Assembly (NCBI GenBank): GCA_046729975.1
Contig: JBKPHS010000009.1
Span: forward strand, 1-12,237
Direction: 5' to 3'
Source of the DNA: JBKPHS01 sp046729975
GTDB taxonomy: Bacteria; Actinomycetota; Thermoleophilia; Solirubrobacterales; Thermoleophilaceae
DNA: 12,237 nucleotides
Positions 1-5,750 of the stretch are shown piece after piece (the stretch's first letter is position 1; every line of letters starts with the position of its first letter). Under the pieces are notes generated by a model. It was not told the origin of the DNA and did not search any database. It was given only the letters and a program-made list of their open reading frames with translations. The position numbers and the translations under genes were made by a program.

Positions 1-1945
1 GGTCGCCGTCCCACGCCGTCCGATCGGAGAGCACGACCAGCTCGCAGCCGGAGCGCGCTGCGGTCTGCGCCTCGTGGCGCAGCCGCTCGATCGCGCCCTG
101 CGTCGTCTCCGACTCCAGGCAGGAGATGTCGAGCACCTTGCCCCGGCCTCGGAACTCCTCCCAGAGGTCCTCGAGCAGATAGGTCTTGTGCTCCTTCGCG
201 ACCCTCCGGTACACCGAGTCCGACAGCGGGGCGAGCCCGTCGTGCCCGCCGAGGATGATCGGGAAGGCGGTCTCGAGCGTGCGCGGCTCGGGGTCGAGCT
301 TGTGCGTGTCCGGCCGGGAGCCGAAGACGGCGCGGCAGGAGAAGTGCTCGACCTCGCGCTCGCGATCGATCGCCGGGTTCGTGACGACGGCCACCGACTC
401 CTTGAAGTAGTCGGCCAGGTTCTGCCGCTCCGGCGACAGGCAGGCGAGCGGGCCGTCGTAGCCGAGCGAACCGATCGGCTCATGGCCGGTGGCCGCCATC
501 TGCTGGACGAGCTTCATGTCCTCGCGCTGCCAGCCAAAGCCGCCGAGGACGCGGTCCTCCACCTTGACCGGCTCGGCCGGCCCGGCGCTCGTGTAGCCGG
601 GGATCTCGGAGCCCTCGAGCGGACCCCCGACGAGGATCGCCTGCGCGAAGCCCAGGATCGGCTCGGCTCCGGTTCGCTCGAGCCAGCGCTCGTACGCGAC
701 CCACTGGAGCTGGCTGTGCCAGCGCAACTTGGCCTCGCCCCTGCCGCGGTAGATCGAGACCATGATCTTCTCGCCGGGCGCCAGCGGCTTCGGCTCGGAG
801 ACGGTGTCGGCGACTCGGACGACGCCGGGCTCCGACGAGAAGACGTACGCGGTGGGCGTCTCGACCAGCCACAGCGGGCGCAGCCCGAGCGCGTCGACGG
901 AGAAGACGCACTCGTCGCCGTGCCGCGCGAGGAGCGCGACGGGGCCCTGCGCGAAGGGGCCGAAGGCCTGGCGCAGGTACATGTAGAAGGCCTGAAGGTC
1001 CGGGGGGAGCTGCTTGATCTCGTTGACGATCGGGGGCAGGACGAGCTCGAGCGCCTCCACGAGCGAGAGCTCGCCCCGATGGACGAACGCCTCGACGGTG
1101 CGGTTCAGGTCCTGGGAGTCCGAGCCGTCGGCGTGCAGCGGTATGCCCAGCATCAGCGCCTCCTGGCGCAGCTTGGCGATCGTGTTGATCTCTCCGTTGT
1201 GGCCGAGCACGGAGAAGGGCTGCACGCGCTTGAACGACGGCCACGTGTTGGTCGAGTAGCGGTTGTGCCCGTAGACAGCGGCCGTCTCGGCACGCTCGTC
1301 GTGCAGGTCGGGGAAGTAGCGCCCGAGCGCCGAGGGAGCGCCCATCACCTTGTACACGCAGGTGTCGGTGGAGAACGACGCGACGTGGACGTCGAGCTCC
1401 TCCTCGAGCCCCGTCACGAGCTCGAAGCACATCCGCGGCTCCGAGATCAGGCCGCCGACCTGCCAGAAGAACGGCTCCTCCTCACGCGCGGTCGGCCCGA
1501 GGGCAGAGGAGTCGACCACGTTCTCGCGCTCGGCGAGCACGCGAAAACCGGCGCGCGACATGATCTCTCGCGCGCGCCCCTGCAGCTCGCCGACGTTCCC
1601 GCCCTTGCGCGGGACGAAGATGTGCGCCACCGCGAAGCTCGGGTCGAGCGCGAGGTGCGACGCATGGCCCCCCGCGCGCACCTCCTCGGCCCAGATCTTG
1701 CGCGGGATGTCGATCAGCATGCCGCAGCCGTCGCCTTCGCCGTCGACGTTGCCGGCGCGGTGGAGCATCTTCTCGAGCGCGGCGAGCGCGGTCTCTATCG
1801 GCGCATGCGCCGGCGCCGCGTCCTTCTCGACGGCGGCGTACAGGGCGCAAGCGTCGCGATCTTCGACCGTGGCGGGCGGCCGCAGCGGACGGTACGCCTG
1901 GGTTGACGAGAACCGCTCCCGCGGCGGTTCGGCAGGCCCACTCAC
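1..1945 (-). CDS. gltB: Glutamate synthase large subunit, N-terminal part (cut by left edge)
   Basis: Large (alpha) subunit of glutamate synthase, which moves the amide nitrogen of glutamine onto 2-oxoglutarate to make two glutamates. About 648 codons are present; the FMN/Fe-S and GXGXG C-terminal parts lie beyond the window. The start is a GTG at 1945-1943, with a strong GGAGGAGGT ribosome site 5 nt upstream. The conserved ERDAC-like segment appears as EDRDAC, putting the nucleophile at Cys33. Residues 1-32 would then be the propeptide that this family removes to expose an N-terminal Cys. Other class II glutamine amidotransferase motifs are visible: GDGCGMLIDIP (about 57-67), HNRYSTNTWPSF (about 225-236) and GHNGEINTI (about 247-255). 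The last residues in view, ELVVLSDRTAW, match the central domain. The residue after Cys33 is Ala rather than the usual Gly. It is transcribed away from parA. Identification is firm by motif; the electron donor cannot be told from this part. Confidence 0.95.
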   Translation of the reverse strand, partial: MSGPAEPPRERFSSTQAYRPLRPPATVEDRDACALYAAVEKDAAPAHAPIETALAALEKMLHRAGNVDGEGDGCGMLIDIPRKIWAEEVRAGGHASHLALDPSFAVAHIFVPRKGGNVGELQGRAREIMSRAGFRVLAERENVVDSSALGPTAREEEPFFWQVGGLISEPRMCFELVTGLEEELDVHVASFSTDTCVYKVMGAPSALGRYFPDLHDERAETAAVYGHNRYSTNTWPSFKRVQPFSVLGHNGEINTIAKLRQEALMLGIPLHADGSDSQDLNRTVEAFVHRGELSLVEALELVLPPIVNEIKQLPPDLQAFYMYLRQAFGPFAQGPVALLARHGDECVFSVDALGLRPLWLVETPTAYVFSSEPGVVRVADTVSEPKPLAPGEKIMVSIYRGRGEAKLRWHSQLQWVAYERWLERTGAEPILGFAQAILVGGPLEGSEIPGYTSAGPAEPVKVEDRVLGGFGWQREDMKLVQQMAATGHEPIGSLGYDGPLACLSPERQNLADYFKESVAVVTNPAIDREREVEHFSCRAVFGSRPDTHKLDPEPRTLETAFPIILGGHDGLAPLSDSVYRRVAKEHKTYLLEDLWEEFRGRGKVLDISCLESETTQGAIERLRHEAQTAARSGCELVVLSDRTAWDGD

Positions 1946-1950
1946 TCGTT

Positions 1951-1959
1951 ACCTCCTCC
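1951..1959 (-). promoter_or_regulatory. Ribosome binding site of gltB
   Basis: On the minus strand this reads GGAGGAGGT, a near-perfect anti-SD match, with 5 nt before the GTG at 1945. It decides the start: there is no ATG in frame nearby, and an in-frame Cys33 follows at the expected propeptide distance. Confidence 0.8.
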
Positions 1960-2015
1960 GGGTTCCGCGCCTTCTTCGAGCGGGCGCGCGACTGGAGCTT
2001 CGGGACGGAGCGAGA

Positions 2016-2021
2016 ACTATA
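2016..2021 (-). promoter_or_regulatory. Candidate -10 box for gltB
   Basis: Minus-strand TATAGT, one mismatch from TATAAT, in an otherwise GC-rich spacer. Transcription would start near 2009, giving a leader of about 64 nt before gltB. I see no convincing -35. The 2026-2046 inverted repeat lies where the -35 would be. Confidence 0.4.
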
Positions 2022-2025
2022 ACCG

Positions 2026-2046
2026 CGCGGGTCACCGGACCCCGCG
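2026..2046. repeat. Inverted repeat in the gltB/parA divergent region
   Basis: CGCGGGTC (2026-2033), a 4-nt spacer ACCG, then GACCCCGCG (2038-2046). This is an 8-bp dyad with one bulged C. It sits between the two divergent TATAGT boxes, overlapping the expected -35 region of gltB and about 40-60 bp upstream of the expected parA start. It could be a regulator site; GC-rich DNA makes chance dyads common, so this is tentative. Confidence 0.35.
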
Positions 2047-2075
2047 GGTCGCTGGCGCCGCAGGGAGGCGGCATC

Positions 2076-2081
2076 TATAGT
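2076..2081 (+). promoter_or_regulatory. Candidate -10 box for the parA-like gene, probably leaderless
   Basis: TATAGT ends 9 nt before the ATG at 2091, so transcription would start within a few bases of the start codon. No ribosome site is well placed: the nearest GGGAGG is about 20 nt upstream. That fits a leaderless mRNA. No clear -35 is visible. Confidence 0.45.
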
Positions 2082-2090
2082 CGCGCGCTC

Positions 2091-2885
2091 ATGGGAGCGA
2101 CGATCGCGATCCTCTCTCAGAAGGGAGGCACCGGGAAGACGACCGCGGTCCGGACACTGACCGACGTCTTCCGGCGCGTCGGGTTGACCGTGCTTGCGGT
2201 GGACCTCGACCCCCAGGCGAACTTGTCGGACTACTTCGACGTGCCGCCCGACGCCGACCCGACCATGGCGGACGTGCTAGCCGGCCGGGTGAGGGCCGCC
2301 GACGCGATCCTGGACGGCGACGTGCTTCCCGCGAATCTCGGCCTGGCCGAGTCGGAGCTGATCCTGGGCGGGAAGATGGGCCGCGAGATGACGCTGCGGC
2401 GGGCGCTGCGGGACATCAAGCGCCGCTACGACCTGGTCCTGATCGACTGCCCGCCCGCGCTCGGGCTCCTGACGGTGAACGCCGTCGTCGCCGCCGACCA
2501 CGCGCTCCTCTCGACCGAGGCGCAGTACTTCTCGCTCCAGGGGGTCGAGCAGGCGCTCGAGGTGATCGAGCTCGCGAAGGAGAACCTGCACCCGGACCTC
2601 GACTGGCTGGGCGTGGTGATGAACATCGCCGACATGCGGACGATCCACTCGCGCGAGGCGCTCGAGCAGCTACGCGAGCGCTTCGGCGACCGCGTCTTCG
2701 GCTCGGTCATCCGGCAGTCGATCCGCTATGCGGAGTCGGCTGAGCGCGGCGTTTCGATCCTCGACTACCGCCCGGAACTCGGGGCCGACTATCTGGCTCT
2801 GGCCGAGGAGGTGCTCCGGCGCATCGACCACCCGGACGAAGCCACCCGGGTTGCGGACCTGCGGGCGGAGCTGGTCGCGGCTTAG
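2091..2885 (+). CDS. ParA/Soj-family P-loop ATPase
   Basis: A 264-aa ATPase of the ParA/MinD superfamily, of normal length for chromosomal Soj/ParA. These proteins dimerise with ATP, bind DNA non-specifically and position chromosomes, plasmids or protein cargo. Visible motifs are the deviant Walker A KGGTGKTT at residues 11-18 (signature Lys11, catalytic Lys16), the Walker A' region VDLDPQANLS at 37-46 with Asp40, and Walker B LVLIDCPPALG at 115-125 with Asp119. The C-terminal TEAQYFSLQGVEQAL segment is typical of Soj. The frame stays open far upstream to about 1350, but that part is antisense to gltB. The ATG at 2091 opens directly on the conserved strand 1. No parB, origin or parS site is in the window, so this may be an orphan ParA with another cargo. 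It converges on the small Cys/His gene with 11 bp between stop codons. Confidence 0.9.
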   Translation: MGATIAILSQKGGTGKTTAVRTLTDVFRRVGLTVLAVDLDPQANLSDYFDVPPDADPTMADVLAGRVRAADAILDGDVLPANLGLAESELILGGKMGREMTLRRALRDIKRRYDLVLIDCPPALGLLTVNAVVAADHALLSTEAQYFSLQGVEQALEVIELAKENLHPDLDWLGVVMNIADMRTIHSREALEQLRERFGDRVFGSVIRQSIRYAESAERGVSILDYRPELGADYLALAEEVLRRIDHPDEATRVADLRAELVAA

Positions 2886-2896
2886 GGCTTAGGTCC

Positions 2897-3070
2897 TCAG
2901 GCGGGCGGGTGCTTCTGCGCGGGCCGCGGACAGCGGCAGGCGTTCGCGTGCACCACCTTGGGCACGCCGTGCTTGAACGACTGGAGGATGCGGTCTCCGG
3001 GCTTGAGCGGCTGGTGGCAGACAGCGCACTCGAGCTGCGAATAGGAACTTCCACGCGCTACGGCAATCAT
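2897..3070 (-). CDS. Small Cys/His protein, putative zinc finger (paralogue 1)
   Basis: A 57-aa protein, not a family I recognise. It starts MIAVARGSSYSQLECAVC. Likely metal ligands are Cys15, Cys18 and His19, then His41, Cys45 and Cys47 (HANACRCPR), with the loop LKPGDRILQSFK at 22-33 between them. The spacing looks like a treble-clef or PARP-type finger, which is inference. It aligns without gaps to the next upstream gene (3145-3351), with about 30 of the first 49 residues identical. The start at 3070 is supported by GGAGGAAC 3 nt before the ATG, the same arrangement as in the paralogue. The Pro/Lys/His C-terminus is unlike the paralogue's tail. It lies 74 bp downstream of paralogue 2 on the same strand and may be co-transcribed. 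Confidence 0.8.
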   Translation of the reverse strand: MIAVARGSSYSQLECAVCHQPLKPGDRILQSFKHGVPKVVHANACRCPRPAQKHPPA

Positions 3071-3073
3071 CTC

Positions 3074-3081
3074 GTTCCTCC
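3074..3081 (-). promoter_or_regulatory. Ribosome binding site of small Cys/His gene 1
   Basis: Minus-strand GGAGGAAC, 3 nt before the ATG at 3070. The same eight bases with the same spacing precede paralogue 2, which suggests the duplication included the translation start. Confidence 0.75.
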
Positions 3082-3144
3082 GCTAGTAGAACGCAGCGTC
3101 GAGACGATTGTTCACCGATAGGCGGACGGCTCCTGCTTGGCCTA

Positions 3145-3351
3145 TTAAGCCGCCGGATCGGTGAGCGTGACCTCGCGAGCCTCCACCGCCGTCTGGGCTG
3201 CCGCCCGAGGGCACGTGCAGGCGTGGGCGTGGATCGCGCGCGGCTTGCCGCCCTTGAACGAGGTCAGGACCCTGTCGCCCGGCTTCAGCTGCTGATGGCA
3301 GATCGGGCAGACGAGGTCTGCGTAGCGGCTTTCGCGGTCGACGGCGACCAT
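3145..3351 (-). CDS. Small Cys/His protein, putative zinc finger (paralogue 2)
   Basis: A 68-aa protein that begins MVAVDRESRYADLVCPIC. It carries the same core as paralogue 1 at the same positions: Cys15, Cys18, His19, Gln20, LKPGDR 22-27, SFK 31-33, Pro37, His41, Ala42, Cys45, Cys47, Pro48 and Arg49. The tail after residue 50 is longer, acidic and unrelated (ending EVTLTDPAA). C-x2-C-H plus H-x3-C-x-C suggests one bound zinc; the phrase GDRVLTSFKGGKPRAIH recalls the middle of PARP-type fingers. Conservation between the copies is strongest at the presumed ligands and the GDR loop, as expected for a protein under selection. There is no signal peptide or membrane segment, so it is probably cytosolic. 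The start at 3351 has GGAGGAAC 3 nt upstream. Function unknown. Confidence 0.82.
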   Translation of the reverse strand: MVAVDRESRYADLVCPICHQQLKPGDRVLTSFKGGKPRAIHAHACTCPRAAAQTAVEAREVTLTDPAA

Positions 3352-3354
3352 GGA

Positions 3355-3362
3355 GTTCCTCC
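3355..3362 (-). promoter_or_regulatory. Ribosome binding site of small Cys/His gene 2
   Basis: Minus-strand GGAGGAAC, within GGGAGGAAC, 3 nt before the ATG at 3351. It matches the site of paralogue 1. Confidence 0.75.
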
Positions 3363-3516
3363 CGAACTTCTGAGCTGATCGATACCCGCTGGCCTAGTGG
3401 TCTGGCTAGTCCCGGCCCTACCTGGTCTGCGGTATCTGTTACTCCCCTATTGGATCGCAAGGCAAACCTTTCGACAAGGGGCCCAATCGGCGCTTAACAG
3501 GCACTACCAGCCGGCT
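3363..3516 (-). promoter_or_regulatory. Spacer between Nudix gene and small Cys/His genes, likely promoter region
   Basis: This spacer is clearly less GC-rich than the flanking genes and contains no credible ORF. Two promoter guesses on the minus strand are possible. One is GGGTAT (3387-3382), about 30 nt from the ATG, resembling a stress-sigma -10. The other is a TTGCGA/AGATAC pair further upstream, near 3460-3430. On the plus strand CTGGCCTAGT (3389-3398) is followed by CTGGCTAGT (3402-3410), an imperfect direct repeat with 13-bp period. A weak CCTT/AAGG hairpin followed by TTTG lies near 3466-3478. It is too short to call a terminator for the upstream operon. Confidence 0.3.
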
Positions 3517-3900
3517 TCATAGCGCGTCCAGCAGCTCCCGGTCGCGCTCGTACGTGAGCAGCTCCCTGGCCTTTTCGGGGCTGGCCCAGCGCAGCTCGTC
3601 CACCTCGCGCCCCGGCTCGAATTCGCCGGCGTCCTCGACCTCCATCAGCCACCAGCGCACCACCTTGGGACGCCCGTTCCGGTCCTCGTAGTGGCTCTCG
3701 CCGAGCTCGCGCACGGGCCGGCAGCGCATGCCGGTCTCCTCGAGCACCTCGCGGACGGCCGCCCGCTCGAAGGTCTCCCCGCGGTCGAGCTTGCCCTTCG
3801 GGTGGCTCCAGTCGTCGTACTTGGGGCGATGGACCAGCGCGACCTCCGGCCCGCCCTCGCCGTGGCGCACCACGACCCCGCCTGCAGCCTCGACGGTCAC
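3517..3900 (-). CDS. Nudix hydrolase, MutT1-like
   Basis: A 127-aa Nudix hydrolase, which splits nucleoside diphosphates linked to another group. The full Nudix box G-x5-E-x7-RE-V-x-EE-x-G-M is present at residues 36-58, from Gly36 through Glu42, Arg50-Glu51, Glu54-Glu55 and Gly57. The preceding HRPKYDDWSHPKGKLDRGE resembles the Nudix domain of mycobacterial MutT1 (8-oxo-dGTP or diadenosine polyphosphate hydrolase). The C-terminal histidine-phosphatase domain of MutT1 is absent. The GTG at 3900 is chosen because it overlaps the thrB stop as GTGA, a typical coupling junction, and begins just before the first strand TVEAAGGVVV. A longer frame upstream runs inside thrB and is an artefact. It is the last gene of the threonine operon; its substrate cannot be told from sequence. 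Confidence 0.88.
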   Translation of the reverse strand: MTVEAAGGVVVRHGEGGPEVALVHRPKYDDWSHPKGKLDRGETFERAAVREVLEETGMRCRPVRELGESHYEDRNGRPKVVRWWLMEVEDAGEFEPGREVDELRWASPEKARELLTYERDRELLDAL

Positions 3901-4748
3901 AGCTCGCGCACGTCGGCGCCGCCCGGAGTGAACTGCACCCGCCGGATCTCGCAGTCGGGCGCCTCGGCGTTCAGCCGCTCGAACACGTTTCCGGTCTGCT
4001 GCCAGTGACACCAGAAGAGGACTGCGGGCCCCGCGCCCGAGATCGAGGCGCCCACCGCACCGAGCTCCCCCGCTCGCTCCAGTAGCTCCATCGAGCGCGG
4101 ATACAGGGGCGCCCGCCGCGGCTGGTGCAGATGATCGGACAGTCCCCGGCTGATCAGCGAGAAGTCGTCGCGCGCCAGCCCGAGCACGAGCAGAGAGGCG
4201 TGGGCCGTGTTGTGAACGGCGTCCGCGATCGGTACCTCGCCGGGTAGCGCCGCGCGCGCCTCGGCCGTGGGGACCTCGTGGGGCGGGATGGCGACGACGC
4301 CCTCGAGACCAGGCGGGGGGTCGAGTCGCTCGACCCCGTCGTCGGCGCAGATGACGAAGCCACCGTGGAGCGCGGCGGCCACGTTGTCCGGGTGTCCCTC
4401 GAACTCGGCGGCGAGCTGGAACAGCGGCGCGTCGAGCTCGTACATGTGGTCCGCCGCCGCGAGGCCGGCAACGATGGCGGCGGCGCTCGAGCCGAGCCCG
4501 GCGGCCGGCGGGATCTCCGAACGGATCTGGAAGGTGACGCCGTCCGCCGGGTGCAGCGCCTCGAATGCCCGCACGCAGAGGTTCGAGCGGTCGGCCGGCA
4601 CGCCGGGAACGTCGGAATGCACGAACAGCTCGCCCGTCTCCTCCACCTCGAGCTCGAGGTGCACGTCGAGCGCGGCGGCGAGCACGTCGTAGCCCGGACC
4701 CAGGTTGGCGGTGGACGCCGGCACGCGGACCTGGCGGCGGCGCCTCAT
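3897..4748 (-). CDS. thrB: Homoserine kinase
   Basis: Homoserine kinase of the GHMP superfamily, which phosphorylates homoserine with ATP to give O-phosphohomoserine, the substrate of ThrC. It is 283 aa, slightly shorter than the usual ~300. The N-terminal motif VRVPASTANLGPGYDVL is at residues 7-23. The ATP-binding GHMP motif PPAAGLGSSAAA is at 80-91, and GHPDNVAAALHGG follows the core. The C-terminal motif GAVGASISGAGPAVLFW is near 237-253. The ATG at 4748 overlaps the thrC stop as ATGA, and the gene's own TGA overlaps the Nudix GTG as GTGA, so translation is probably coupled on both sides. The open frame reading further upstream to 5621 is an antiframe of thrC. Confidence 0.95.
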   Translation of the reverse strand: MRRRRQVRVPASTANLGPGYDVLAAALDVHLELEVEETGELFVHSDVPGVPADRSNLCVRAFEALHPADGVTFQIRSEIPPAAGLGSSAAAIVAGLAAADHMYELDAPLFQLAAEFEGHPDNVAAALHGGFVICADDGVERLDPPPGLEGVVAIPPHEVPTAEARAALPGEVPIADAVHNTAHASLLVLGLARDDFSLISRGLSDHLHQPRRAPLYPRSMELLERAGELGAVGASISGAGPAVLFWCHWQQTGNVFERLNAEAPDCEIRRVQFTPGGADVREL

Positions 4749-5737
4749 CCGAGCACGGCGGCCTCGACCGCCTCGATCGACGGCTCGCAGGGAATCACGG
4801 GCGCGGCGCGTCCGAGCGCCGTCGTCGGGTCCTTGAGGCCGTGGCCCGTCAGCACGCAGACCACGCGACCGTCCGCGCCGTACCGCAGCAGCCCGGCCAC
4901 CGATGCGGCCGAGGCGGGCTCGCAGAAGACGCCCTCCTCGGCCGCGATCAGCGAGTAGGCGCCCAGGATCTCGTCGTCGGAGACGGCCCGAATCTCGCCA
5001 CGCGAGGCGGTCACAGCGTCCATCGCGTCCTCCCAGCGCGCCGGATTGCCGATGCGGATCGCCGAGGCGACCGTCTCGGGGCTCTCGACGGGACGGCCGT
5101 GCACGAGTGGTGCCGCGCCCTCGGCCTGATACCCGTGCAGCCGCGGTGAGCGGCCGTACTCCTGGAAGCCGCGCCACCAGGACGTGATGTTGCCCGCGTT
5201 TCCCACCGGGATGCAGAGCACGTCGGGCGCCTCGCCGAGCTCGTCGCAGACCTCGAAGGCGCCGGTCTTCTGTCCGTCGATGCGGTAGTCGTTCACGGAG
5301 TTCACGAGCGAGATCGGGTGCCGCTCCACGAGCTCGCGGACGAGCGCCAGCGCCTGGTCGAAGTTGCCGCGCAGCGCCACGACGCGCGCGCCGTGCATGA
5401 GCGCTTGGGCGAGCTTGCCGGTGGCGATCTTTCCCTCGGGAACGATCACGGCTCCGCGCAGCCCCGCCCGCGCGGCATACGCGGCGGCGCTCGCCGCGGT
5501 GTTGCCGGTCGAGGCGCACACCACCGCCTCCGCGCCCTCCTCGACGGCGGCTGACACGGCGACCGTCATACCCCGGTCCTTGAACGATCCGGTCGGGTTC
5601 GCGCCCTCGAACTTGAGCCACACCTCGCAGCCGGTGCGCTCGGACAGCCTCGCCGCGGGAATCAGCGGCGTGTCGCCCTCCCCCAGGGTCACGAGCGGCT
5701 CAGCCGGCAGCAGCTCCTGGTAGCGCCACAGGCTCAG
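4745..5737 (-). CDS. thrC: Threonine synthase, with an abnormal 5' end
   Basis: PLP enzyme that converts O-phosphohomoserine to threonine and phosphate. Visible motifs are TLGEGDTPLIPA, NPTGSFKDRGM with the PLP lysine (Lys38 counted from GTG 5692, Lys53 from CTG 5737), ASTGNTAASAAAY, and PVGNAGNITSWWRG. The first conventional start in frame is GTG 5692, but it has no ribosome site and would drop the in-frame segment LWRYQELLPAEPLV, which looks like the normal ThrC N-terminus. I therefore extend the coding region to the CTG at 5737. An in-frame TGA lies about 35 nt further upstream. A GTG at 5754, overlapping the hom stop as GTGA and preceded by GAGGAGGT, is in the wrong frame by one base; see the finding. 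Third gene of the operon. Function is certain, the start is not. Confidence 0.9.
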   Translation of the reverse strand: MSLWRYQELLPAEPLVTLGEGDTPLIPAARLSERTGCEVWLKFEGANPTGSFKDRGMTVAVSAAVEEGAEAVVCASTGNTAASAAAYAARAGLRGAVIVPEGKIATGKLAQALMHGARVVALRGNFDQALALVRELVERHPISLVNSVNDYRIDGQKTGAFEVCDELGEAPDVLCIPVGNAGNITSWWRGFQEYGRSPRLHGYQAEGAAPLVHGRPVESPETVASAIRIGNPARWEDAMDAVTASRGEIRAVSDDEILGAYSLIAAEEGVFCEPASAASVAGLLRYGADGRVVCVLTGHGLKDPTTALGRAAPVIPCEPSIEAVEAAVLG

Positions 5738-5750
5738 GGGCTCGCCCCGC

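Noticed and set aside
74..1906. 610-codon open frame on the plus strand
   Set aside because: It is antisense to gltB, whose minus-strand frame carries all the expected motifs and a strong ribosome site. Its translation is Arg/Leu/Glu-rich low complexity, as expected for a shadow frame in GC-rich DNA.
2881..2895. Short repeat CTTAGGGCTTAGG at the parA stop
   Set aside because: Two copies of about six bases are not enough to call a repeat element or an attachment site.
4749..5621. Upstream extension of the thrB frame
   Set aside because: Out-of-frame reading of thrC; the ATG at 4748 gives the normal ThrB N-terminus and the ATGA overlap.
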